DNA from: Mucilaginibacter sp. L3T2-6
GTDB taxonomy: Bacteria > Bacteroidota > Bacteroidia > Sphingobacteriales > Sphingobacteriaceae
Direction of reading: 5' to 3'
DNA length: 52,407 nucleotides
Assembly: GCF_030519355.1 (NCBI RefSeq)
Contig: NZ_JAUMKC010000032.1
Span: 1-52,407, forward strand
Shown here: piece by piece, positions 26,238 through 34,440 of the stretch
How positions within the stretch are numbered: the stretch's first letter is position 1
Layout of the letters: the number at the start of each line of letters is the position of its first letter
Position numbers and translations under genes: made by a program
The notes under the pieces: model-generated
What the model saw: only the letters and a program-made list of their open reading frames with translations
What the model was told of the DNA's origin: nothing
Databases searched by the model: none

Positions 26238-27803
26238 GTTGTGATTTGCTTTCATTCTTTGAAAAACTGATATTTAGGAACAACTAGCCAGGTCACGCCA
26301 ACTGTTACGGCTGGGTTGTGATTTGCTTTCATTCTTTGAAAAACTGATATTTAGGAACAACCAGGCCGCGTTTTTCTCTTTGGCTGATAATGTTGTGATT
26401 TGCTTTCATTCTTTGAAAAACTGATATTTAGAACAACTATTACCCGAAGGCCACTATCCAGTTACCGTTGTGATTTGCTTTCATTCTTTGAAAAACTGAT
26501 ATTTAGAACAACCACTCGCTCAGAAAATGAATTACATTCATAGTTGTGATTTGCTTTCATTCTTTGAAAAACTGATATTTAGAACAACAAAATATTTTCA
26601 CTTTACTATTGACAAGTGGTTGTGATTTGCTTTCATTCTTTGAAAAACTGATATTTAGAACAACAAACAAGTAGTAATCAAATGATTGAAATTAGTTGTG
26701 ATTTGCTTTCATTCTTTGAAAAACTGATATTTAGAACAACATAAATACCATGGCCTCTTCCGGGCTTTTGTTGTGATTTGCTTTCATTCTTTGAAAAACT
26801 GATATTTAGAACAACTATCTGGCTTTTTTATCCCCCATTCCCATAGTTGTGATTTGCTTTCATTCTTTGAAAAACTGATATTTAGAACAACTGTTTCTTC
26901 AGCTACACGCTCTTCGTTTTGGTTGTGATTTGCTTTCATTCTTTGAAAAACTGATATTTAGAACAACATAAGAAGGTTGGGAGGCCGAAGAAAGATGGTT
27001 GTGATTTGCTTTCATTCTTTGAAAAACTGATATTTAGAACAACGAAGATTTTAAACATAAAAATGGTAATTACGTTGTGATTTGCTTTCATTCTTTGAAA
27101 AACTGATATTTAGAACAACCAGTGATGCTATCCATAAAACAGACACCGTGTTGTGATTTGCTTTCATTCTTTGAAAAACTGATATTTAGAACAACTTGGT
27201 GAACCGTCATTATGCTGACCCTTCAGTTGTGATTTGCTTTCATTCTTTGAAAAACTGATATTTAGAACAACAGGTTGAAGTTGTTAAAAAACAGGAGTAT
27301 GGTTGTGATTTGCTTTCATTCTTTGAAAAACTGATATTTAGAACAACCATCATTTTGTGTTGCATGATACAACTCAAGTTGTGATTTGCTTTCATTCTTT
27401 GAAAAACTGATATTTAGAACAACTCAATCCTGCGGGTGTCTGAACATTGGCTTGTTGTGATTTGCTTTCATTCTTTGAAAAACTGATATTTAGAACAACT
27501 TCCGAGTGTCGTGCCAACTATGTAAGTGGGTTGTGATTTGCTTTCATTCTTTGAAAAACTGATATTTAGAACAACGTGCTATGCGGTTGCCCGTTGTTTT
27601 TGTTTGTTGTGATTTGCTTTCATTCTTTGAAAAACTGATATTTAGAACAACATTTATCTTAAAGCCCACTATCACCGTTCAGTTGTGATTTGCTTTCATT
27701 CTTTGAAAAACTGATATTTAGAACAACCGGCATAGCCGACAAGTTTATTAATGAGCTGTTGTGATTTGCTTTCATTCTTTGAAAAACTGATATTTAGAAC
27801 AAC
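26238..27803 (+). CRISPR. type II-C CRISPR array, 21 repeats and 20 spacers
   Basis: Repeats begin GTTGTGATTTGCTTTCATTC and end TGATATTTAGAACAAC; 19 of the 21 are 46 bp and appear identical. The first two (26238-26284 and 26315-26361) are 47 bp, with an extra G in TTTAGGAACAAC. Spacers are 30 bp except two of 29 bp (26438-26466 and 26741-26769). The last repeat is 27758-27803. The repeat has a 5-nt terminal inverted repeat (GTTGT and ACAAC). The plus strand is the crRNA sense, because the tracrRNA anti-repeat at 29466-29488 is complementary to the GTTGTG half. Repeat length and the neighbouring cas9, cas1 and cas2 without csn2 or cas4 give type II-C. Confidence 0.98.
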
Positions 27804-27834
27804 ATACCTGTTATTAAATATCTAAATATCAGTT
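27785..27834 (+). terminator. stem-loop between the last CRISPR repeat and an inverted partial copy
   Basis: AACTGATATTTAG inside the last repeat (27785-27797) is perfectly complementary to CTAAATATCAGTT at 27822-27834, with 24 nt between. In a plus-strand pre-crRNA this forms a 13-bp stem at the end of the array, followed by GTTTAAACCC. It may end or protect the transcript, or be a remnant of an inverted repeat copy. The terminator role is inferred. Confidence 0.45.
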
Positions 27835-27858
27835 GTTTAAACCCTGAAATTAGAAAAT

Positions 27859-27892
27859 AAAAAATTCGGTTGCAGATGCTTCCGGATTTTTT
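27859..27892. terminator. bidirectional terminator-like hairpin between CRISPR array and cas2
   Basis: AAAAAATTCGG (27859-27869) pairs with CCGGATTTTTT (27882-27892) with one G-T pair, leaving a 12-nt loop and T-runs on both strands. It can serve the plus-strand array and the minus-strand cas1-cas2 transcript, which ends at 27953. Confidence 0.7.
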
Positions 27893-27952
27893 ATTTGGTT
27901 GTAATTTATTTTTCTACAGCTATAAGCCCAACAGGTAAGCGAATGTTTAACG

Positions 27953-28282
27953 CTAAAACAATTCCAACTGCTGTGGGGTGTTTGGCAGATCTTTTTCCTC
28001 TTTTCCGTAGTACAATTCCATCATTCCGAATTGTTTATCCGTTATAGTCATGATGCCGACATGCCCTTTGGGTGGCAATATTTTTTTTACGCGCTTGATA
28101 TGTACATCGGCATTTTCGCGGCTGCTGCAATGGCGCAGGTAAATGGAAAACTGGAACATAGCAAAGCCATCATTCATAATATCCTTACGAAATTTGGCAT
28201 ATATCTTCCTGTCCTTTTTGGTTTCGGTTGGCAGGTCAAAAAATACGAGTATCCACAAAATCCGGTATTCGTTTAAGCGCAT
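27953..28282 (-). CDS. cas2: CRISPR-associated endonuclease Cas2 (type II)
   Basis: This 109-aa protein has the Cas2 ferredoxin-like core, with ILWILVFFDLPTETKKDRK near the N-terminus containing the conserved Asp after the first strand. FAMFQFSIYLRHCSSRENAD and a central VGIMTITDKQFG follow. With Cas1 it forms the complex that inserts new spacers. It begins 3 bp after the cas1 stop and must be co-transcribed with it. It reads toward the CRISPR array. Confidence 0.95.
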   Translation of the reverse strand: MRLNEYRILWILVFFDLPTETKKDRKIYAKFRKDIMNDGFAMFQFSIYLRHCSSRENADVHIKRVKKILPPKGHVGIMTITDKQFGMMELYYGKEEKDLPNTPQQLELF

Positions 28283-28285
28283 TGG

Positions 28286-29317
28286 TTAAAAAGGGTATTC
28301 GTCCCCATTGCTGTCGGCTTTATAATACGGAGCCTCCTCGTCGGCAGCTATGCTATTTAAATCATCTTCGTCATCATACCTTTTCTTTTTCTTTTGTTCC
28401 AGGTTTTTTATCAGCGGGTAAGCAATTTTCCGCGACTTTAACTCATAACACCTCGCCAGCGACGCGGTGGTGTTCTGTATTCCTACCATCAGCGGACTGC
28501 GGCCCTTTTCAAATTGTACGTCAACGGTTGCTATAGCCAATAGCTGGGTTTTGATAGAAGTGCCCAACTCCAGGAAGTTTTCACCATTGTCGATGATCCG
28601 CAATACAATTTGGTCTACATACGGCCGATAAGGCTCCATAATATCATCTGCCAGGCAATAGGCATTGTATTTATTGCGATGATGAATACCCAGTGTAGGC
28701 AGCAGGCCCGAGCATACCAGTCCCCTTGCGACAATAGCGCGTAAAATTGCGTAACCGTAATTCAACAGGTTATTAGGCGGGTCGCCTTCGCGGCCGCGAA
28801 AGAATTCTACCTTTTTCGGGAATACATTTTTCCAGTAATAAGCGGCTGCCCGGCCTTCATAATTATCCGGGTCGCCGGAACGTACCGAGCGCGCCCAGTA
28901 CAACATATTATCATAGTCAACCCCGCGTTCGGCCAATACGGCCGCCTGGTTTAAAATTTTTGCCTGTACCGTTTGCTGCCAAAGCTGTTTTTTAAGCGGC
29001 TGCGAGGCATCGATCTGGTGACGGAAACGTTCGCTTTGGGTATCGTGCCCGTCAATAGGCAGCATCATGCCGGTAGGATGGTGGGTATGGTTGCAGGTGA
29101 TGATGGCAGCATTGTTGTCCAGCAGGGCAGCCATACAGCCATGCGTGATGGTTATTTGCTGATGATCGAGCACCACGACGCCAATATCCTCAACGGGTAC
29201 GGATTTTTTTGATTCTTCATTGCCCAAAACTTTAAGATGTGGCAGGTCGATAACCATTTGCCCGTTCTTTAAGCTCAGATAGGCTGGGTTGCCAAAATGC
29301 AGTGTTCGTTTGATCAT
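28286..29317 (-). CDS. cas1: CRISPR-associated integrase Cas1 (type II)
   Basis: This 343-aa protein is the spacer integrase. It has an N-terminal beta domain (LHFGNPAYLSLKNGQMVIDL, EDIGVVVLDHQQITITHG) and an alpha-helical domain with the metal-binding residues in DNYEGRAAAYYW (Glu), LGIHHRNKYNAYCLADDIME (His and Asp) and the following PYRPYVDQIVL. The C-terminus carries an acidic/Lys tail (EQKKKKRYDDEDDLNSIAAD). Length is somewhat above the roughly 300 aa common in type II because of the tail. It is on the minus strand, divergent from cas9. Confidence 0.97.
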   Translation of the reverse strand: MIKRTLHFGNPAYLSLKNGQMVIDLPHLKVLGNEESKKSVPVEDIGVVVLDHQQITITHGCMAALLDNNAAIITCNHTHHPTGMMLPIDGHDTQSERFRHQIDASQPLKKQLWQQTVQAKILNQAAVLAERGVDYDNMLYWARSVRSGDPDNYEGRAAAYYWKNVFPKKVEFFRGREGDPPNNLLNYGYAILRAIVARGLVCSGLLPTLGIHHRNKYNAYCLADDIMEPYRPYVDQIVLRIIDNGENFLELGTSIKTQLLAIATVDVQFEKGRSPLMVGIQNTTASLARCYELKSRKIAYPLIKNLEQKKKKRYDDEDDLNSIAADEEAPYYKADSNGDEYPF

Positions 29318-29357
29318 GACGACACGGTTTAGGAGGTTTGTTTGACAAAAAGCTAAT

Positions 29358-29365
29358 CAAATATA
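29358..29365 (-). promoter_or_regulatory. probable -7 box of the cas1-cas2 promoter
   Basis: On the minus strand this reads TATATTTG, a perfect match to the Bacteroidota -7 consensus TAnnTTTG, about 40 bp upstream of the cas1 start. No clear TTG is seen at the expected -33 position. Confidence 0.45.
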
Positions 29366-29412
29366 GCTTTTTTGTTGAAAGAAAGGAAGTTAGGCTTAAA
29401 TTGACGGGAGAA

Positions 29413-29488
29413 TAAAAAAGGCGAGTTGCCCCGCCTTAAATGTTTTCACAACGGAATAATCCTTATTGTGATTTGCTTCATTCTTGAA
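29413..29488 (-). ncRNA. tracrRNA of the type II-C system
   Basis: Read on the minus strand, TTCAAGAATGAAGCAAATCA then CAA (29488-29466) is the anti-repeat. It pairs with the GTTGTG half of the CRISPR repeat except for two single-nucleotide bulges. It is followed by TAAGGATTATTCCGTTGTG (nexus region) and a terminator hairpin with stem GGCG and CGCC in GGCGGGGCAACTCGCC, then TTTTTT at about 29419-29414. This layout (anti-repeat, AATAAGGATTATTCCG, AAGGCGGGGCAACTCGCC, T-run) is that of Bacteroidota II-C tracrRNAs. Length is about 75 nt if transcription starts near 29486, as the promoter suggests. It lies between cas1 and cas9 on the cas1 strand. Confidence 0.92.
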
Positions 29489-29490
29489 CT

Positions 29491-29522
29491 CAAATTTAAA
29501 TTGATAATTTCAATTAAGCAAA
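29491..29522 (-). promoter_or_regulatory. tracrRNA promoter
   Basis: On the minus strand TTTG (29522-29519), a 20-nt gap and TAAATTTG (29498-29491) match the Bacteroidota -33/-7 promoter (TTG and TAnnTTTG). The predicted start, a few bases after the -7 box, coincides with the first bases of the anti-repeat. Confidence 0.75.
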
Positions 29523-29725
29523 TAACAACTCACACTACTGATAATGGCGTAAGTAATCAATAAGAAAGAGATGTAAGTCTAATAGCTAATGAGACCATTG
29601 ACTTTATCGAACCAGCTTCGTTCCTTTACATATATTTATTTCGTCTTTCCGTTACAAATCTAAATTAAATTTATTATACTTGTAGTGTGAGAGAGTGTTA
29701 ATATTATAAAAGCCTTATTATCAAT

Positions 29726-32700
29726 ATGAAAAAAATCTTAGGCCTTGACATTGGTACAAATTCCATAGGCTGGGCATTGGTGCAGGCGCCAAATCAAAAA
29801 GGGGAAAATTATGCCGTCAGAGGGGTTGGGGTGCGTATCATACCGCTCTCGGCCGACGAGAATGATGAGTTTACCAAGGGTAACGCTATATCTAAAAACG
29901 CGGGGCGTACATTGAAACGTGGTGCAAGACGGAATTTACATCGTTATAAACTGCGCAGGCATCAGCTCACAGCACTGTTAAATTTATTGGGCATGATGCC
30001 GGATAGAAAATTATTCGAATTAGATGCTCTAAACCTATACAGTTTACGCGCTAAAGGGGTGACTGGGCAATTAACTTTACAGGAGATAGGGCGTGTGTTT
30101 TATCATCTCAATCAGAAACGAGGGTATAAAAGCAATCGTAAAGCCAATAATGAAGATGATCAATCCAACGATGCTAAAGAATTGGAAACAATTGACGATA
30201 CAAAATCAAAACTAAAAAAGAAAGGCTACCTGGACTTAATTAATGACCGGGAGCGGGCGTTAAAAGACGGGGGATTAACCATTGGCCAGCATTTTTACAA
30301 TGAGCTAATTAAACAAAAGGAACAGCCGGGATCTGAAGCTTTACGAATTAAAGAGAATATTTATTTGCGGAATACTTATATCGATGAATTCGATAAAATA
30401 TGGGAAAAGCAACAAGAGTACTATTCAAACATTTTAACCGAGGTAAATAAACAGAAAATTCGTAACGAAATTATTTATTACCAACGTCCACTGCGCTCTC
30501 AGAAAGGGCTGGTAAGTAACTGTTTGTTTGAAAAACATCATAAGGCCAGCCCAAAAAGTTCCCCTCTTTTTCAAGTGTCAAAGATATGGCAGGAATTGAA
30601 TAATATCGAGCTCACAAGCTTCAAGGCCATGAAAGGCTATGAAGATGGTTTCAATAAGCTAGGCAAGCGCCCGTTGACTTTAGAAGAAAAACAAAGATTA
30701 TTTAATATATTAACCGTTAGAGGGAAACTTAGTGTCAAAGATTGCCTAAAAGAACTTGGTTATAAGTCAGGATACGACGAATATAAATTGAATATCCGGA
30801 ATGAGAAAGAACTGGAAGGTAATCGTACTTATGCGTCAATAGAAAAGGTTTTTGACCATTTTAAAGTCAACCGAGATGACTTGTTGAAATTTGATTTATC
30901 TGTAAGGCAAAATGAAAAAATTGATAAGAAAACGGGAGAAGTGTTCACACATTTCCAAGTTGACGCGACATTTGAGGCAGAGCCTCTATTTCAGCTATGG
31001 CATTTAATTTATTCAGCGGAAGAAACAGAAACATTAACTGCGAACCTGCAAAAACGATATGGTTTTACTGCTGAAGTTTCGAAAGCGTTGGCAAGGATAG
31101 ATTTTCAAAAGCAGGGTTATGGCAGTTTAAGTTCGAAGGCCTTGAGGAATATTTTACCGCACTTACAGTTGGGGCTTAATTATGCTGACGCATGTAAAAC
31201 AGCAGGGTATAATCATTCAGCGTCTATTACTGGAATTGAAAATGAATTAAGGAAACTGGATGATAAACTTGAGTTATATCCCAAAAATTCGCTTCGTCAG
31301 CCGGTTGTTGAAAAAATCATTAATCAGGTTATCAATTTGGTTAATGACATCATCGACGAAAAAAATGGATTTCTTTCTAATGAGGAACGTTACGCAAGAG
31401 ATAAATTTGAAATAAGGGTTGAACTTGCCCGCGAACTTCGACAAAGTACAGAGGAACGCAATAGGACCTATTCACGAAATAGTAGGTTGGATAGAAGGCA
31501 TAAAGAAATTATTGAAACAATAAAAGAGCATCTGCCTTATAAGAGAGTCACGAAGAACGATATAGAACGCTATAAACTTTGGGAAGAATTTGGCAAGGTT
31601 TCCCCTTACGAACCGGAAAAACCAATTCCTTTAGGCTTGCTTTTCAGTGGTGAATATGATATAGAGCATATTATACCTAAATCACGGTTATTTGATGATT
31701 CGTTTACAAATAAAACGATTTGCCCCAGAAGATTAAATTCAGGCATTTTAGGCAAAAATCAAATGACAGCATACGATTTCATGAAGTCTAAAGGGGATCA
31801 GGCATTCAATAACTATCTTGAGTTCATCAAAACTCATCTTTACAGAAAGGACGGCATTTCCAAAGGAAAATTTAATAAATTAATGATGCCGGTAGATAAA
31901 ATACCAGAAGATTTTATAAATCGTCAATTACAAGAGACGCGCTTCATCGTTCGGGAGGTGCGACAGTTATTGACCTTGGTATGTAGAAACGTATATGCTA
32001 CGAGCGGCCCAGTAACCGATTATCTTCGCCATCATTGGGGGTACGATCTAATTTTGCAGAAATTAAACTGGCATAAATATGAAGGGATTGGAAAAACTAT
32101 TATAGAAACGGATAAACATGGGAAACCTTTATACCGAATAATTGACTGGAGCAAGCGAGACGACCACCGGCACCACGCGGTTGACGCAATTGTTATCGCT
32201 TCTACCGAGCAAAGTTACATTCAGCAACTTAATAATTTAAACCAGGTAGTTGAAAAACGACGACAACAAACGAAACAGGATGCGATCAAAGAAATTGATA
32301 TCAAAACTCAAATTCCATTTACATTTCAGCAGATACATGATGCGATAGATAGCATTTTAGTCTCCTTTAAGCCTGGAAAAAAAGTAAGCAGTAATAGCAG
32401 TAATAAAATAAAAAAAGCCGGTGGCCAAATTCAAAAACAAACTGAAATTATTCCTCGTGGGTTCTTGCATAAGGATACCGTATATGGCAGGATTAAGCAA
32501 TTTGAAGACGTTGCTTTAAATCAACGTTTCGATAGAATCACAGATGTTGCAGATCCAAAGATTAAAGCACAATTAATAGATTATATTGGGAAATTTGATA
32601 ACAATATTAAAGAAGCTTTTAATAGTAAAAATCTCTTACTATTTAAAGAGCAATCGGGATATGATCGGGTAATTGTATATAGGCACGAGCATGTTGTGCG

Positions 32701-33463
32701 TTACAAACTTGATACAAATTTTAAGGTCGCCGATGTTGAATATATTGTCGACCATGGTATTAAAGCTATAGTAAAATCTCATTTAAGTAATCATGGGAAT
32801 AATGCTAAAGAGGCTTTTAAAATTGAAAACCCGGTATGGCTCAATAAAGACAAGGGGATACCAGTAAGGTCAGTACGATGTTTCACCGGTTTTAAGGATC
32901 TACAAGCATTGCATACTAATGAGTTTGGCGAGCCGATTGATTTTGTCTCAACGCGAAATAATCATCATATAGCCATTTATAAAGACGAAATCGGAAGATT
33001 GCAAGAAAATACAGTCTCGTTTTGGGATGCTGTGAAACGGCGGCAGGCAAAATTGCCGATTATCATAAAACATCCGAATGAGGTTTGGGACACAATTATA
33101 AATTCCGGGTTTGATGATCAGGAACTTTTAAAAGGGCTGCCAAAGCCTGGATGGGTTTACCAAATATCCCTACAACAAAATGAAATGTTTGTATTTGGTT
33201 TAACTTTGGAGGATTTACAGTCAGCAATTAACGATCATAACTATGCATTGATAAGCAAACATTTGTACCGTGTACAGAAAATGTCTAAAAAATCATCCGG
33301 CGCAATAGATATCTGGTTTAGACATCATTTGGAAACTAAACTCGACGATAGTGTAACTGCTAAACGTTTAAAAAAATATTTAAACATACAAAGTCTTAAT
33401 GGTTTAAATGGAATCAAAGTGAAGGTGAACAATGTTGGACAGATTTCAGAGATAACTAGCTAA
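29726..33463 (+). CDS. cas9: RNA-guided endonuclease Cas9 (type II-C)
   Basis: This 1245-aa nuclease cuts both strands of target DNA guided by crRNA:tracrRNA. RuvC-I is KKILGLDIGTNSIGWAL (Asp8). The Arg-rich bridge helix is AGRTLKRGARRNLHRYKLRR (about 60-80), and the recognition lobe runs to about 550. RuvC-II is KFEIRVELARELRQSTEERN (Glu near 567). The HNH core is YDIEHIIPKSRLFDDSFTNK (His near 648, with Asn shortly after). RuvC-III is DDHRHHAVDAIVIAS (about 812-826). The C-terminal PAM-interacting region extends to the end. All catalytic residues are present and no stop or frameshift is seen. It is longer than compact II-C Cas9s (about 1000-1100 aa). It lies divergent from cas1-cas2. TATACTTG about 50 bp upstream of the start is a weak -7 candidate. 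Confidence 0.98.
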   Translation: MKKILGLDIGTNSIGWALVQAPNQKGENYAVRGVGVRIIPLSADENDEFTKGNAISKNAGRTLKRGARRNLHRYKLRRHQLTALLNLLGMMPDRKLFELDALNLYSLRAKGVTGQLTLQEIGRVFYHLNQKRGYKSNRKANNEDDQSNDAKELETIDDTKSKLKKKGYLDLINDRERALKDGGLTIGQHFYNELIKQKEQPGSEALRIKENIYLRNTYIDEFDKIWEKQQEYYSNILTEVNKQKIRNEIIYYQRPLRSQKGLVSNCLFEKHHKASPKSSPLFQVSKIWQELNNIELTSFKAMKGYEDGFNKLGKRPLTLEEKQRLFNILTVRGKLSVKDCLKELGYKSGYDEYKLNIRNEKELEGNRTYASIEKVFDHFKVNRDDLLKFDLSVRQNEKIDKKTGEVFTHFQVDATFEAEPLFQLWHLIYSAEETETLTANLQKRYGFTAEVSKALARIDFQKQGYGSLSSKALRNILPHLQLGLNYADACKTAGYNHSASITGIENELRKLDDKLELYPKNSLRQPVVEKIINQVINLVNDIIDEKNGFLSNEERYARDKFEIRVELARELRQSTEERNRTYSRNSRLDRRHKEIIETIKEHLPYKRVTKNDIERYKLWEEFGKVSPYEPEKPIPLGLLFSGEYDIEHIIPKSRLFDDSFTNKTICPRRLNSGILGKNQMTAYDFMKSKGDQAFNNYLEFIKTHLYRKDGISKGKFNKLMMPVDKIPEDFINRQLQETRFIVREVRQLLTLVCRNVYATSGPVTDYLRHHWGYDLILQKLNWHKYEGIGKTIIETDKHGKPLYRIIDWSKRDDHRHHAVDAIVIASTEQSYIQQLNNLNQVVEKRRQQTKQDAIKEIDIKTQIPFTFQQIHDAIDSILVSFKPGKKVSSNSSNKIKKAGGQIQKQTEIIPRGFLHKDTVYGRIKQFEDVALNQRFDRITDVADPKIKAQLIDYIGKFDNNIKEAFNSKNLLLFKEQSGYDRVIVYRHEHVVRYKLDTNFKVADVEYIVDHGIKAIVKSHLSNHGNNAKEAFKIENPVWLNKDKGIPVRSVRCFTGFKDLQALHTNEFGEPIDFVSTRNNHHIAIYKDEIGRLQENTVSFWDAVKRRQAKLPIIIKHPNEVWDTIINSGFDDQELLKGLPKPGWVYQISLQQNEMFVFGLTLEDLQSAINDHNYALISKHLYRVQKMSKKSSGAIDIWFRHHLETKLDDSVTAKRLKKYLNIQSLNGLNGIKVKVNNVGQISEITS

Positions 33464-33624
33464 TATTTAATTTTTATAAATGGTATTCTTTCTTGGAGTT
33501 CTCAAAAGCATCTTTGAAGGTACAGGTATTACGGAAAAGTGTAGGCCTTGTAAACCTAACCTGTTAACCCCCGTGAAACATGTTGATAATTAGTGCGTTA
33601 CAGAGTTATTAAATTGAAGACTAT

Positions 33625-34225
33625 TGATAATCAGGCTGTTTTAAGCTGTTCTGGGTGTTCCGCAGAGGAACGGAACGCTTTACAAAACCCGCTCGCCTAC
33701 GACGGGCTTTTTGGGAAGCGCCTGTGAAGACACAGTCGCCGGGAGGGAGGTGTAAACCCCTGATTCTTGGGGCAGAAGCCTGTTTATTAGCTACATACGT
33801 AATCGAGGCCTTAACAGGTGTAACCCCTGTAAACCCTTACTGAAATGCAAAATAGGAAACATCATAATTGTTAGCCGGTCCAAAGGTAAAAAATGGATGG
33901 TTTTGATTATCAACATATTTTATAGTGTTCCGGGGTGTTCCGCGCGGAAACAAAACGCTTTACAAAACCGGGTAAGATGCGCCCCCGGCCTGGCTGTTTG
34001 GCGAAGCGCCTGTAAAGCCACGGGTTGACAGGTGTAAACCCCTCGTTTTCCAATCGGCTGTTTATCAGCTTTATAGATATTTGAGGGCTTGACAGGTGTA
34101 AACCCCGGAGTATTTGCCTGATTATCAGCTTAATGTAAATGATATTTATTGCAAATAACTGATAATCAACGTGTTTAATACTGTTTCGATTCGTTCCGTG
34201 TGCGTAAAAACGGAACACTTTAACG
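33625..34225. repeat. two full and one partial copy of a structured non-coding module after cas9
   Basis: This gene-free stretch contains related units starting at 33625, 33904 and 34160. Units 1 and 2 share, in order, TGATaATCA, GTTCCG with a nearby inverted GGAAC, CGCTTTACAAAACC (33676-33689 and 33956-33969), GAAGCGCCTGT, GGTGTAAACCCCT, CTGTTTAT(C/T)AGCT and a second ACAGGTGTAAACCCC-like motif. Unit 3 keeps TGATAATCA and GTTCCGT/ACGGAAC, then CACTTTAACGGG. The GGTGTAA(A)CCCC motif occurs four times (33749, 33814, 34027, 34091). No known RNA family was recognised. Open frames across it are weak and lack ribosome sites. Confidence 0.65.
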
Positions 34226-34415
34226 GGTCTGCCATCTTCAAAGCCGTTACCGGCGCCCGGCAAGCCCCCATTGAAAATACCATCCAACCATCCAACCCGC
34301 TCACCACTTCACCATTCATCATCCCGCTCCTTCACCAAATCTTCATGATTTTACCACTAACAAAATGCCGCTGCCGCTTGTTATGATAAAATCATATACT
34401 TTCGTTACAATTCGC

Positions 34416-34423
34416 TAACTTTG
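34416..34423 (+). promoter_or_regulatory. -7 box of the desaturase promoter
   Basis: TAACTTTG matches TAnnTTTG exactly and lies 17 bp before the ATG at 34441, which implies a very short 5' leader. The -33 element is not clear. Confidence 0.5.
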
Positions 34424-34440
34424 GACACTATTGAATAATT

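Noticed and set aside
25999..26283. A 94-codon minus-strand frame next to the CRISPR array
   Set aside because: Its first residues come from the first CRISPR repeat and the rest is low-complexity Arg/Leu-rich text from GC-rich DNA.
26238..33463. Assignment to type II-A or II-B
   Set aside because: No csn2 or cas4 is found among the adjacent genes; only cas1, cas2 and cas9 are present.
33910..34287. A 125-codon minus-strand frame after cas9
   Set aside because: It runs through two copies of the non-coding module, has no recognised domain, and its peptide is not shared by the first module copy.
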